Shown here in pieces: positions 41,810 through 51,100 of a DNA stretch of 64,000 bases (positions within the stretch are counted from its first letter, which is position 1; every line of letters begins with the position of its first letter). The DNA is from DATAEE01 sp036258175 (GTDB lineage: Bacteria > Acidobacteriota > Vicinamibacteria > Vicinamibacterales > 2-12-FULL-66-21). The stretch covers positions 1 to 64,000 of the forward strand of contig DATAEE010000161.1 of assembly GCA_036258175.1 (NCBI GenBank), read 5' to 3'. The notes beneath the pieces were generated by a model. The model was not told the DNA's origin. It searched no databases and worked only from the letters and a program-made list of their open reading frames with translations. The position numbers and the translations under genes are program-made.

Positions 41810-43529
41810 ATTCACCATCGCGGCGCTGATCCTAATCGTTGTACCGACCGAGGCGCAGGCGTCCGCGCGTTCAATGTACGAGTCGGCCGCTGCGCGGGAA
41901 GAAAGCGTGCGTAAAGCTGCGGCCGGCGCGTCGCTCGCGGATATCCGCGCGGCGGTCGCCGCCTACGAACGGGTCGTTCACAGGTATCCTGCGAGCGCGT
42001 ACTGCGATAACGCCCTCTGGCAGGCCGCCGGGCTCGCGCGCCTCGCCTGGGAGCGGTACGGCCAGGAGCAGGACCGGTCGGCCGCTTTGGCGCTGCTCGC
42101 GCATCTGCGCCGGGAGTACTCGGCAAGCTCGCTGGTGCCGCGGATCCCGGAGGCTGTGAAGCAGCTCGAGCCGCGGCGGCCGGAGCCTCCACGTCCGCCA
42201 CCACCGCCGCCAACGCCCGAGAGCCCTGATGGCGACGAACAGACCTCCGAGGCACCGCTCGCCGAAGGGCCGGCAGCGCCGACGGTCACCGCAGCGGTCC
42301 CGGTGGCGACGCTCACGCGCATTCAACGGACTGCCCTGCCGGGCGGCGTCCGCATCCTGCTGCAGCTGGATCGCGAGGTGTCGTACACCGACGTGCGGCT
42401 CGACGGACCGCCGCGCGTGTTCTTCGATCTCAAGGGCGTCCGGCCTGGCGCCGGCATGACGAAGCCGCTGCAATTTGGGGATGACATCGTGCGCGAGATT
42501 CGGCTCGGCCGTCATCCCGATGCCACGACCCGCATCGTGATGTCGCTGGACGGCGTGGCCCGCTACAGCACGTTTGCGCTCTACGATCCGTACCGTGTCG
42601 TAATCGACTTCGTGCGCGGTGCTCGCCCGGTGGAGGCTCCCCTCCTGCGGAGCCGGGCGCTGCGATCGACCCGGGCTGTGACGGGTCCGATGCTTCCGCC
42701 GTCGCGTCGCTTTTCGGCACCGGCGACGTCCGCGCCGCTCAAAGCGGAGGCGATCACGTCGACAGTGCCGGCACTACCACCGTCGCTTCCGTCCGCCAAC
42801 GCGAGCGGTGGATTCTCGCTGTCCCGTCAGCTCGGCCTGGGCCTCTCGCGCATCGTCATCGATCCAGGTCACGGTGGGCACGATCCAGGCGCGCAGCCCG
42901 GGCTGCTGTCGGAAGCGGACATCGTGCTCGACGTCGCGCAGCGGGTGGAGAAGATCCTGGTCAAGCGGAATCTCGAGGTCATCCTGACGCGCCGGACTGA
43001 CACGTTCATCCCACTGGAGGAACGGACGGCCGTCGCCAACCGGGAAGCGGCCGACCTGTTCCTGTCGATTCACGTCAACGCCAGCGCCAACAGCCGGGCG
43101 CGCGGCGTCGAAACGTATTTCCTCAACTTTGCGTCGAACCCGGAGGCGGAGGCGGTCGCCGCGCGCGAGAACTCGTCATCGGGCAGGACGATGCACAGCC
43201 TGCCGGAGATCGTGAGAGCGATCGCCCTCAACAACAAACTGGACGAGTCGCGCGACCTCGCCGGCCTCGTGCAGCGCGCGATGATCCGCCGGCTGCGCAC
43301 GCAGAACAAGCTCGTGCGGGATCTCGGCGTCAAGCAGGCGCCGTTTGTCGTCCTCATCGGCGCCGCGATGCCGAGCGTGCTGGCAGAAATCTCGTTCATC
43401 ACCAACCGCGGTGAGGCGGCGCTCTTGCGCACGGGTACGTATCGCCAGCGCATCGCCGAAGCGCTGGCGGATGCGGTGATGCAATACCAGCAGTCCCTGA
43501 AGAAAGTTGCGGCAGTGGCCATGCACTAG
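41793..43529 (+). CDS. N-acetylmuramoyl-L-alanine amidase (AmiC-type with AMIN domain)
   Basis: The 578-residue precursor has a signal peptide (FAKFTIAALILIVVPTEAQA), a TPR-like helical segment (SLADIRAAVAAYERVV), a proline-rich spacer, an AMIN peptidoglycan-binding domain (about 170-280), and an Amidase_3 zinc catalytic domain from about residue 350 with IDPGHGGHDPG, the LSEADIVLD glutamate, SIHVNAS and ISFITN. It cleaves the amide bond between MurNAc and the stem peptide, as needed for daughter cell separation. Cotranscription with ftsK fits that role. Confidence 0.94.
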   Translation: MRNFAKFTIAALILIVVPTEAQASARSMYESAAAREESVRKAAAGASLADIRAAVAAYERVVHRYPASAYCDNALWQAAGLARLAWERYGQEQDRSAALALLAHLRREYSASSLVPRIPEAVKQLEPRRPEPPRPPPPPPTPESPDGDEQTSEAPLAEGPAAPTVTAAVPVATLTRIQRTALPGGVRILLQLDREVSYTDVRLDGPPRVFFDLKGVRPGAGMTKPLQFGDDIVREIRLGRHPDATTRIVMSLDGVARYSTFALYDPYRVVIDFVRGARPVEAPLLRSRALRSTRAVTGPMLPPSRRFSAPATSAPLKAEAITSTVPALPPSLPSANASGGFSLSRQLGLGLSRIVIDPGHGGHDPGAQPGLLSEADIVLDVAQRVEKILVKRNLEVILTRRTDTFIPLEERTAVANREAADLFLSIHVNASANSRARGVETYFLNFASNPEAEAVAARENSSSGRTMHSLPEIVRAIALNNKLDESRDLAGLVQRAMIRRLRTQNKLVRDLGVKQAPFVVLIGAAMPSVLAEISFITNRGEAALLRTGTYRQRIAEALADAVMQYQQSLKKVAAVAMH

Positions 43530-43571
43530 CGCGTCGCTGCGACGAGGAGGGACTGGACGTACAATCGAGGT

Positions 43572-43808
43572 GTGTTCCAGCCCAGCGATCCGATCGTGGT
43601 TCGCGTCATCGAGGAGCCGGTGCGCGAGACGACCGTGGGGGACGTTATCCTAGGCGCGCTCGGTCTCACCGGTGTGCTGCTGCTTGCCGCGCTCCTGTTC
43701 GGGCTGCTGCTCGGATTCCTGATGGTGGCGCGGCGCCGGTTGCGTGAGCGCCGCGACGTGGAAGAAGAAGGGACGCAGCGTCTCGGTCTGGGCGCAGATT
43801 CCCACTAA
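43572..43808 (+). CDS. Small single-pass membrane protein
   Basis: The 78-residue product has one hydrophobic segment (LGLTGVLLLAALLFGLLLGF) flanked by an acidic N-terminus and a basic RRRLRERRD stretch, so the N-terminus is likely outside and the C-terminus inside. A GTG start at 43572 with GAGG nearby is assumed. It has no recognised family; its place after the amidase suggests a cotranscribed envelope protein. It is convergent with the pepA gene. Confidence 0.55.
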   Translation: MFQPSDPIVVRVIEEPVRETTVGDVILGALGLTGVLLLAALLFGLLLGFLMVARRRLRERRDVEEEGTQRLGLGADSH

Positions 43809-43826
43809 AGTCGGTCCAATCCGTGG

Positions 43827-45317
43827 CTACGGAAGCGTACTAAACGCCAGTTCGGCCAGCGTCCTCACCGCTACGCCCGTCGCCCCTTTCGCCTGCCACG
43901 GCTTCGCATCGTCGGCCCATGCGGTCCCGGCGATATCCAGATGGGCCCAGGGGAGCCCGCCCGAGAACTCCTTCAGAAACATCGCCGCGGTGATAGCACC
44001 GGCCGGCCGCCCACCCGAGTTTACGAGGTCCGCGATCTCGCTCTTCAGCTGCTCCGCGTAGTCGTCGTGCAGCGGCATCGGCCACGCGCGATCGCCCGAT
44101 GCCGTCGCGATGCGGCCGACGTGCTGGACCCACGCGTCCGGCTTGCCGAACAGCCCGCTGGCATACTTGCCGAGCGCAACCACGCAGGCGCCCGTGAGCG
44201 TCGCGACATCTACGAGATGCGTTGCACCGAGTTGCTGCGCATACCAGAGCCCGTCGCCGAGGATCAGCCGTCCTTCAGCATCTGTGTTGGTGACCTCGAC
44301 GGTCTTGCCGCTCGCACCCACGAGCACGTCGCCCGGCTTTGTCGCCCGGCCGCCAGGCATGTTTTCCGTCGCCGGAACGATACCGATGACACGTATCGGC
44401 GCGTTCAGAATCGCCATCGCGCGCATTGCGCAGATCACGGCCGCGCCGCCCGCCATATCGTCCTTCATTCGATCCATGCCGTCGGCTGGCTTGATTGAGA
44501 TGCCGCCGGTATCGAACGTGATGCCTTTGCCGACCAGGCCGAGCACCGGCGAGGCGGGAGGGCCTTTGGGCTCATGCCGCAGCACGATGAGCCGGGGTGG
44601 TTCGGCGCTGCCGCGCGCCACGCCGAGCAGCAGACCCATCCCGAGCTCTGCGATTCGCGTCTCGTCGAGGATCTCGACGCCGAGTCCGACCTCTTTGCCG
44701 ATCGCCGCGGCGCGCTCCGCGAAGACCCTGGGCGTCAGCATGTTGCTCGGCTCGTTGCACAGCGCGCGGGAAAGATTGCAGCACTCGGCCAGGACGCGGC
44801 CGCGGCGAATGCTCTGTTCCACCTCCGCTGCCGCCGCGCCCGGCGCGACGATGGTCAGGCTGATGGCCGGTTGCCCGTCCGGCTCCCCCGTCTTGTATCT
44901 GCCGCCGTAGAACTCCGCGAGCGTCAGGCCTTCGGTCGCGGCTTGTGCGCCGGAGGCGACCGACTGTGCTCCGCGAACGACGAACGCGACTCGTCCGAGC
45001 CGACGTTTACGCGCGGCAATGCCGAACGCCGCGGCGACGCGGCGCATCCGATCGAGATCGGCTGTGTCGCGCGCACCGGCGCCCACGAGCGCCAGACGTC
45101 GCGCCCGCCAGCCGCCGCTTACCAGCTTGGTAAGGAAGATTTCGTACGGTTTGCCCGTGAACTCGCGCGAGGAGAACGCGCGCGAGATCTCTCCCCCGCT
45201 CGCGGCATCCGCGCCTGCCAGGTCGCCCGGCTGGTCCTGCTCGAAAACCGGAATCGCGACGACGTCGGCGTCTACGGTTTCCGCCGTCTGGGCTGTCTCG
45301 ATCGAGGCGTTGGTCAT
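43827..45317 (-). CDS. pepA: Leucyl aminopeptidase (PepA, M17)
   Basis: The 496-residue cytosolic aminopeptidase carries the M17 catalytic domain: VGKGITFDTGGISIKP with the active lysine, DMAGGAAVI, and the signature NTDAEGRLIL. Binuclear zinc and arginine chemistry removes N-terminal residues from peptides. The N-terminal domain (about 1-165) is alanine-rich and matches M17 N-domain length. ATG at 45317 was used, though an ATG at 45347 is also in frame. The gene is divergent from the PKD-like protein. Confidence 0.95.
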   Translation of the reverse strand: MTNASIETAQTAETVDADVVAIPVFEQDQPGDLAGADAASGGEISRAFSSREFTGKPYEIFLTKLVSGGWRARRLALVGAGARDTADLDRMRRVAAAFGIAARKRRLGRVAFVVRGAQSVASGAQAATEGLTLAEFYGGRYKTGEPDGQPAISLTIVAPGAAAAEVEQSIRRGRVLAECCNLSRALCNEPSNMLTPRVFAERAAAIGKEVGLGVEILDETRIAELGMGLLLGVARGSAEPPRLIVLRHEPKGPPASPVLGLVGKGITFDTGGISIKPADGMDRMKDDMAGGAAVICAMRAMAILNAPIRVIGIVPATENMPGGRATKPGDVLVGASGKTVEVTNTDAEGRLILGDGLWYAQQLGATHLVDVATLTGACVVALGKYASGLFGKPDAWVQHVGRIATASGDRAWPMPLHDDYAEQLKSEIADLVNSGGRPAGAITAAMFLKEFSGGLPWAHLDIAGTAWADDAKPWQAKGATGVAVRTLAELAFSTLP

Positions 45318-45395
45318 GTCAGAAGCTCTACGCCGAGTATCCGTCATCCTGTTAAAATGTGAAGGCGTCCCTGGTCCAACAGACAAAAATTAGCC

Positions 45396-45836
45396 ATGAA
45401 ACCCGCCAAGTCAAGCGTTCAGATCGTGCTCACGGCGGCGTTCACACTGAGTCTCGCCATGCTCGGGGAAGGCTCGGTTGAGAAGGCCGACAAACCGAAC
45501 TTGTCGCTCAAAGCTACCCCAGCCATCACGTTTTCGCCCGCCAATATTTTCTTCGCCGCCGAGGTCAAGGGCGGACCGGACGACTTCGAAGAACTGTACT
45601 GCCCTGCGGTCGAGTGGGAATGGGGTGACGGGACGAAAGATTCGTCTTCCGCCGACTGCGAGCCGTACGAGGCGGGGAAAAGCCAGATCAAGCGGCGCTA
45701 CGTCGCTCAGAAGAAGTATCAGTTCTCCGGCGACTATCGCGTCGCATTCCGTCTCAAACAGAAGGACAAGGTCGTCGGCACGGCGACGACGCAGCTGAAG
45801 ATTCGACCCGGGGTCCGCGATCCGGTCGGCCCCTAG
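45396..45836 (+). CDS. Secreted PKD-like domain protein
   Basis: The 146-residue product has a signal peptide (VQIVLTAAFTLSLAMLGEG) and a single PKD/immunoglobulin-like beta domain: AVEWEWGDGTKDSS and YQFSGDYRVAFRLKQKD follow the PKD pattern of WxWGDG and a final ValxLxV strand. It is likely a periplasmic or surface binding module. Two cysteines (CPAV, DCEP) may form a disulfide. It overlaps the convergent gene by four bases. A specific partner is unknown. Confidence 0.75.
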   Translation: MKPAKSSVQIVLTAAFTLSLAMLGEGSVEKADKPNLSLKATPAITFSPANIFFAAEVKGGPDDFEELYCPAVEWEWGDGTKDSSSADCEPYEAGKSQIKRRYVAQKKYQFSGDYRVAFRLKQKDKVVGTATTQLKIRPGVRDPVGP

Positions 45837-46477
45837 CGGCTCTTGATCTCTTTTCCGGCGAATTTCCCGCTGCGAATGGTCGCGGTGACGCTCTGCATAT
45901 AATCCTTCACGCGCAGGACCGTGTTCAGGATGAACCGGCCAGCGGTCTTCAGCCCCACGCTCCCGTCGTCTTTGCCGAAGACCGCGGCGCCTGCGTCGGC
46001 GATCTCACCCTCGGCCAGCGTGCCAATCGTGACCACGGCGTTGACGTAGTACCGCGCTTCTTCGACGATGCGATCGATGGGAGCTAGATCGACGTACACG
46101 CGGAGAGGATTCGGGTAGTCCGGGTAGCTGGTCAGTCCTCCGCTGACGTCGGCAATTGCGACCTCCTTGCTGTCGCGATGTTTCGATACGCGGAAAGCTG
46201 CGATGCTCGCGGGGCGGACCAGGCGATCCCAGGTGCGATCCTCCCAGAGCTCCGCCTCCACGCGCACGTGAAGCGTCGCACCCTCCTCCATCGCGGTTCG
46301 AAGGTTCGCTGGAAACGCATCGGTCAGATCGATCGCCGCTCGTACCGCGCCGGCGTTGGCCTTCAGCTCTGCCACCTTGCCGTCCATGGCGGCCAGCGAC
46401 ACAGACGTCGCGAGCAGAAAACCGGCGATGAGCGCAGATCGCGCGATCGTTCCGGATCTGCGTGAATCTGCGTTCAT
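45833..46477 (-). CDS. DUF4390-like exported protein
   Basis: The 214-residue product has an N-terminal signal (ALIAGFLLATSVSLAA) and a mature part with LRTAMEEGATLHVRVEAELWEDRTWDR, WxD-like and AAFRVSK, then VDLAPIDRIVEEARYYVNAVVTIG. This resembles the DUF4390 family, although the match by eye is weak. Such proteins probably act in the periplasm or outer membrane. Its position, seven bases after the Omp85-like gene, suggests a related envelope role. It is the last gene of the long minus-strand run. Confidence 0.55.
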   Translation of the reverse strand: MNADSRRSGTIARSALIAGFLLATSVSLAAMDGKVAELKANAGAVRAAIDLTDAFPANLRTAMEEGATLHVRVEAELWEDRTWDRLVRPASIAAFRVSKHRDSKEVAIADVSGGLTSYPDYPNPLRVYVDLAPIDRIVEEARYYVNAVVTIGTLAEGEIADAGAAVFGKDDGSVGLKTAGRFILNTVLRVKDYMQSVTATIRSGKFAGKEIKSR

Positions 46478-46483
46478 CAGCGG

Positions 46484-48163
46484 CTAGAAGGTTGGGCCGA
46501 AGCGCACGAGGACCTGGAGGGACTTCGGGATGTCGTCGAGGCGCCAGCCAAACTCGACGCGGAACTCGCCGATCTCGAAGCCACCGCCGATGCCCTTGAC
46601 CCAGTCGTCCCGAGAAGCCGCGATCGGATCCCAGACCCGGCCCGCATCGAAGAAGGCCATGAGGCGCGCGCCGCCAGGCGCGCGGGATCCGAGGCGATAT
46701 TCCACGTTGAAGAGAAACATCCCTTCGCCCGCCGCTTCCTTGAACGAGTAGCCGTGGACCGAGCCGATGCCGCCGAGCGCGAACTGCCGCTGCGGCGGAA
46801 GAACACCGGAGGAGGCGCCGGTCAGGCCACGGACGCGAAACCCATGGATGCCGAACTGGCTGTAAGCGCGGGCGTTGAGGATATGCCTCGTGAAATCGAA
46901 GTCGCCGCCGAGACCCTCGGGAGCGATTTCCGAGGTCCATTCGATCCGGACGCCGGGTGTTCTCCGGCCCGTCGTTCCGAAGAGCGATGTGAAGAGATGC
47001 CGCTCGTACGTGCGTTCGAGACTTTCCTGCTCGAGGCCTCGGGTGTCCAGCGTGTAACCGAGGACGACTGCGCGGTGATCGCCGGGCGCTGCCTGCTGAT
47101 TTGGCCGAAATTCGTCGCCACCGTCGCGAAACACCGCGTAGTCGGCCCTGTTCACGAGTGGCTCGTGCTCGTCGGCGCGCCAGGCCGCGAGTATTTCCTG
47201 GGCCGGATTCACCCGGTAGGCAGCATGGAACTGGTATCCCGTGGCTTCGTGATAATCGCGAAACGTGTTGGCGAAGGTGAACGCGACAACGCTCTGTTCC
47301 AGCGTCGACAGGCGCCAGGCATCGTCTGTCGCCGTCATCTCGTGCGCTTCAGCGCCGACGTACAACCTCGGACCGTCCCATGACCCGAGGATCGGGCGTT
47401 CGAAACCGACGGAGTAGCCTGCGCTCTCGCGGGCGAACTTGTACGAGACGTACGTGCGAATGTAAGTCTCTTTGAAGCTCGTCGATCCGAAGAGCGTGTC
47501 GAAGAGCGTGAGATTGAAGCCGAGCGCGGGTGCGAACCCGTCGACCGGGTTGTACCAATCCTCACGCTGCCCCGCGCCGACGTTCACGCCGCCTTTCACT
47601 TCGCGCTGATCGAGCTCGACGACGAGGACGCGCTTGCCGCCTCGATCGACGAGATCGAACCCTTTGTGGACGATGCCGCCGTGCGTCGGTTCCAGCAGCC
47701 TGCTCAGCGCGCGCCTAATAACGCCATCGTTGAACACGTCGCCCGGGCGAACGTCGAAATTGCCCTGCAGAATGTCGAGGTGTTTCCCATCGATCCCCTC
47801 GAGCGAGATCTCATCGATTCGTCCCTCGTCGGCCGCCACGCGCAGGGTGCCCGTGGCTTCGTCCAGCGTGATCTGAATGCGCGCCTGCGTGTAGCCTTCG
47901 CCGCTGTACTTGCGCTCGAGTGTCTTGCTGAGCGCTTCCACGGACCGCGGAAGAGGCTTTTCGTCTTCGAGATCCAGCCAGCGCCGAATCTCGGCGGGAG
48001 TGAATACGCTCACGCCGTCAAAAACGACGGAGCGAACGATCGGTGGCGGTACGGTTGGTTGTGGCTCTGTCGGCGGGGGTGTCTGCGCGTGCGCCAATGG
48101 GCACAGAGGCACTGCACACACGAGCAGGGCCAGCACGAACCGGGGGGCGGTCGTCAGGCGCAC
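46484..48163 (-). CDS. Omp85/BamA-superfamily outer membrane protein (POTRA plus barrel)
   Basis: The 559-residue precursor starts with a GTG at 48163 (GGAG five bases upstream) and a signal peptide ending PLAHAQ. Residues about 45-190 form one or two POTRA-like domains (VVFDGVSVFTPAEIRRWLDLE, KTLERKYSGEGYTQARIQI). The rest is rich in alternating strands and ends with a terminal aromatic residue (VRFGPTF), as required for insertion by the Bam complex. It is shorter than BamA, so resembles TamA, ShlB or other Omp85 assembly/secretion proteins. It lies in a large operon with enzymes, which is unusual. Confidence 0.82.
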   Translation of the reverse strand: MRLTTAPRFVLALLVCAVPLCPLAHAQTPPPTEPQPTVPPPIVRSVVFDGVSVFTPAEIRRWLDLEDEKPLPRSVEALSKTLERKYSGEGYTQARIQITLDEATGTLRVAADEGRIDEISLEGIDGKHLDILQGNFDVRPGDVFNDGVIRRALSRLLEPTHGGIVHKGFDLVDRGGKRVLVVELDQREVKGGVNVGAGQREDWYNPVDGFAPALGFNLTLFDTLFGSTSFKETYIRTYVSYKFARESAGYSVGFERPILGSWDGPRLYVGAEAHEMTATDDAWRLSTLEQSVVAFTFANTFRDYHEATGYQFHAAYRVNPAQEILAAWRADEHEPLVNRADYAVFRDGGDEFRPNQQAAPGDHRAVVLGYTLDTRGLEQESLERTYERHLFTSLFGTTGRRTPGVRIEWTSEIAPEGLGGDFDFTRHILNARAYSQFGIHGFRVRGLTGASSGVLPPQRQFALGGIGSVHGYSFKEAAGEGMFLFNVEYRLGSRAPGGARLMAFFDAGRVWDPIAASRDDWVKGIGGGFEIGEFRVEFGWRLDDIPKSLQVLVRFGPTF

Positions 48164-48173
48164 GAGGCTCCAG

Positions 48174-48596
48174 CTAGGGAACTGGGACGATGGGCACCTC
48201 GACGAAGTTCCCATTCGCAGATCCGTTCGGGCTGCCGAACAGAAAGAACGCGCCAAGCCGCCAGCCACTACGGTAGGCCGGAGCGGCGATGACGTACAAG
48301 AAATCCTGTCCCGCGCTTTCGGCGAGATCCGTGGCCGACGGCAGGGCTTCGGAGCGCGGATGCGAGTGGTAGCCGCCAACGACGCTCAGCCCTTCCGCCC
48401 GCGCGGCGCGTATCGCCGCGAAGTGGTCGCGTGGGTCGATGAGGTAGCTGACGTCGCTTGCCCGCACGTTCGTGGCAGGCACGACGCGTTCGACGAGCCC
48501 CGGCTGACCTACCAGCAGGCCGCAGCACTCGAGTGGTGCTTCCGACTTCGCGTGGACGAGGAGCGCTTCGGCGGCCGACCGGCGAATGCAAATCAC
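48174..48596 (-). CDS. JAMM/MPN-domain metalloprotease-like protein
   Basis: The 140-residue protein has the JAMM motif: an upstream glutamate in SEAPLECCGLLVG and the HSHP-x6-S-x2-D site as YHSHPRSEALPSATD. Bacterial homologues include RadC-like and Mec-type desampylase or sulfur carrier-processing enzymes. The first residue is GTG-coded, one base past the acetoacetyl-CoA synthetase stop. Its substrate, such as a C-terminally fused ubiquitin-like sulfur carrier protein, is not indicated by neighbours. Confidence 0.82.
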   Translation of the reverse strand: MICIRRSAAEALLVHAKSEAPLECCGLLVGQPGLVERVVPATNVRASDVSYLIDPRDHFAAIRAARAEGLSVVGGYHSHPRSEALPSATDLAESAGQDFLYVIAAPAYRSGWRLGAFFLFGSPNGSANGNFVEVPIVPVP

Positions 48597-48597
48597 G

Positions 48598-50571
48598 TCA
48601 GGTCTGCAGCTCCGGGAGGTTGCGGAACTGATCCAGCGCGTCCGGGTTCGCCAGCGCCTCGCGGTTCCGGACCTCGCGGTTGTGGATGACGTCGCGCACG
48701 GCCAGCTCGACGATCTTTCCGCTCTTCGTGCGCGGGATCTCACCGACCTGGACGATCCGCGCAGGCACATGCCGCGGCGTCGTGTTGCGCCGGATCTGGT
48801 CCTTTATCTTTCTGACGACTTCCGCGGTGAGCGTCATGCCGTCGCGCAGCCGCACGAACAACACGACGCGCTCGTCATTGTCCCATTGCTGCCCGACCAC
48901 GAGACTCTCTACTACCTCATCGAGCTGCTCAACCTGACGATAGATCTCCGCAGTACCGATCCGGACCCCTCCGGGATTCAGGACCGCATCCGAACGGCCG
49001 TAGATGATCATCCCGTCGTGCTTCGTGAGCTCGACGTAGTCGCCATGACACCAGACGCCGGGGAATTTCTCGAAGTACGCGGCGCGGTACTTCCGGCCCT
49101 CCGGGTCGTTCCAGAACCCGACCGGCATCGACGGGAACGGCATCGTGCAGACCAGCTCCCCTTTTGCGCCGCGAAGCGGCCGGCCAGTCGCATCGAACAC
49201 ATCAACCTTCATGCCGAGCGCGCGAACCTGAATCTCTCCTCGCCACACGGGGCCGATGGGGTTGCCGCCGACGAAACAGCTGATGATGTCGGTGCCGCCT
49301 GAAATCGACGCCAGGTGAATGTCGGGCTTGATCCGGTTGTAAACGAAGTCGAAGCCTTCGGGCACGAGCGGCGATCCCGTCGAGGTCATCGTTCGAACGG
49401 TGTCGAGCCGGTGGGTACGGCGCGGTTCCAGGCCGGCTTTGTGCGCCGCATCGATGAACTTGGCCGACGTGCCAAACAGCGTCATCCGGGTGTCGTCCGC
49501 AAGGTCGAAAAGAATGCGGCCGTCGCGGTGCAGCGGTGATCCGTCGTACAGAATCAACGTGGCGCCGCACGCGAGGCTCGACAGCAGCCAGTTCCACATC
49601 ATCCAGCCACAGGTGGTGAAGTAAAAGACGCGGTCTCCTGCCTGAATGTCGCAATGCAGCTGGTGTTCCTTGAGGTGCTGGACGAGCGTTCCGCCCGCGC
49701 CGTGGACGATACACTTGGGAACACCCGTCGTGCCCGAGGAATAAAGAATGTAGAGCGGGTGATTGAACGGGAGTTGCACGAACTCGAGCTCGGCCGACTC
49801 GTGGCCGCGCTGGAAGTCCTGCCACAGCATTGCGCCACGGATACGGTCAATGGCGGGCCGGATGTCCGAGGGTGTTCCCGAGACGTAAGGCGCAACCACC
49901 ACGCGCTCGACGGTCGGCAGACGCTCGACGATCTCCTGAAGCTTCGAGAGGTTGTCATGCCTCTTGCCACCGTAGAAGTAGCCGTCGACGCTGAAAAGGA
50001 ACTTGGGCTCAATCTGGCCGAATCGATCGAGCACGCCCGGAACGCCGAAGTCAGGCGAGCACGACGACCAGATCGCACCGATCGATGCCGCGGCAAGCGC
50101 GGCGACGATGGCTTCTGGAATGTTCGGCAGATATCCGGCGACGCGATCGCCAGCGACGACGCCCGATGCGCGGAGCGCGGCGGCGGTGCGCGCGACGTCG
50201 GCGCGGAGCTCGTCGCGCGTCATGGTTCGGCGCAGACGATCCTCGCCGTGGAAAACGATCGCCTCTGCGTTGCCGGACGGACGGAGCTGGTTCTCGGCGA
50301 AGTTCAGCCGAGCATCGGGGAAGAAGCGGGCGCCAGGCATCCGATTCAGATCGTCGACAACCCGGTCTCCGCGGGTTTCCGCCACGACGCCGCCGAAATC
50401 CCACATGCTGTGCCAGAAGTGCTCCGGATGCTCGACAGAAAACGCCCACAGCGCCTGGTAATCGGGAAGCCGGACATTCCAGCGCCGTTCCACGTCGCGG
50501 ATGAACCGCGTCAGGTTCGCACGTGAGATCCGCTCGGGAGACGGCGTCCACAGCGGCCGGTCGTTGAGCAT
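48598..50571 (-). CDS. Acetoacetyl-CoA synthetase (ACS-like)
   Basis: The 657-residue enzyme is an ANL-superfamily acyl-CoA ligase with the P-loop YSSGTTGVPKCIVHG, the A5-like STGSPLVPEGFDFVY and the terminal lysine motif PRTKSGKIVE. Full length (about 650) and the LPDYQALWAFSVEHPEHFW start match acetoacetyl-CoA synthetases, which activate acetoacetate with ATP and CoA. It likely feeds acetoacetate or related short-chain acids into central metabolism. It lies in the same minus-strand run as the aromatic genes, 30 bases after the GNAT stop. Confidence 0.92.
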   Translation of the reverse strand: MLNDRPLWTPSPERISRANLTRFIRDVERRWNVRLPDYQALWAFSVEHPEHFWHSMWDFGGVVAETRGDRVVDDLNRMPGARFFPDARLNFAENQLRPSGNAEAIVFHGEDRLRRTMTRDELRADVARTAAALRASGVVAGDRVAGYLPNIPEAIVAALAAASIGAIWSSCSPDFGVPGVLDRFGQIEPKFLFSVDGYFYGGKRHDNLSKLQEIVERLPTVERVVVAPYVSGTPSDIRPAIDRIRGAMLWQDFQRGHESAELEFVQLPFNHPLYILYSSGTTGVPKCIVHGAGGTLVQHLKEHQLHCDIQAGDRVFYFTTCGWMMWNWLLSSLACGATLILYDGSPLHRDGRILFDLADDTRMTLFGTSAKFIDAAHKAGLEPRRTHRLDTVRTMTSTGSPLVPEGFDFVYNRIKPDIHLASISGGTDIISCFVGGNPIGPVWRGEIQVRALGMKVDVFDATGRPLRGAKGELVCTMPFPSMPVGFWNDPEGRKYRAAYFEKFPGVWCHGDYVELTKHDGMIIYGRSDAVLNPGGVRIGTAEIYRQVEQLDEVVESLVVGQQWDNDERVVLFVRLRDGMTLTAEVVRKIKDQIRRNTTPRHVPARIVQVGEIPRTKSGKIVELAVRDVIHNREVRNREALANPDALDQFRNLPELQT

Positions 50572-50601
50572 TCAGGAATCCACATTCGAGCCCGAGCAGC
50601 T

Positions 50602-51087
50602 TCAGTACTGCTCGACGCGGAAGATCGAGAAACCTCGCGCCAGATAGTTCGGCAGCGCCGCCTGATGATCGAGAGTCGACGTGTGCAGCCAGACCCTGGC
50701 CGGCTGCAGCTCCCACGCCTTGGCGGCAGCCTCGCTCAAGAGATACTTTCCCAAACCGCGGCCGACAAACGCGGGCAGCAGTCCGAAATACGCAATCTCG
50801 ACCGTATCCTCCGGATGCTTCCGCAGCTCGAAGTATCCGGCAACCTCTCCGCCCACGGAGAGAACCCAGAGCGAGACGTCGGGATCGGACAAATACGCGT
50901 CGATGTCGCTATCGGTCCACACGAGTCGATCGACCCAATGATAGGCCCCGCCCACTTCCGTGTACAACCGCCGCCAGAAGGATGGAGCGCACTCGTCAAC
51001 ACGCACGACGATGACATTCTCCCCCGGCGGCGGTACGGGGCGGAGATCACCAGGCGTTTTTTGCTCGAGGTAGGTCCGCGTGGGCAT
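50602..51087 (-). CDS. GNAT family N-acetyltransferase
   Basis: The 161-residue protein has the acetyl-CoA-binding loop FGLLPAFVGRGLGKYLLSEA (R-G-x-G-K) and a beta-strand order typical of GNAT enzymes (LWVLSVGGEVAGYFELR). It probably N-acetylates a small-molecule amine or a protein. It follows tyrA by 13 bases in the aromatic run. No neighbour defines its substrate. The N-terminal 35 residues include a proline stretch and may be disordered. Confidence 0.85.
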   Translation of the reverse strand: MPTRTYLEQKTPGDLRPVPPPGENVIVVRVDECAPSFWRRLYTEVGGAYHWVDRLVWTDSDIDAYLSDPDVSLWVLSVGGEVAGYFELRKHPEDTVEIAYFGLLPAFVGRGLGKYLLSEAAAKAWELQPARVWLHTSTLDHQAALPNYLARGFSIFRVEQY

Positions 51088-51100
51088 CAGGTCGGACGTG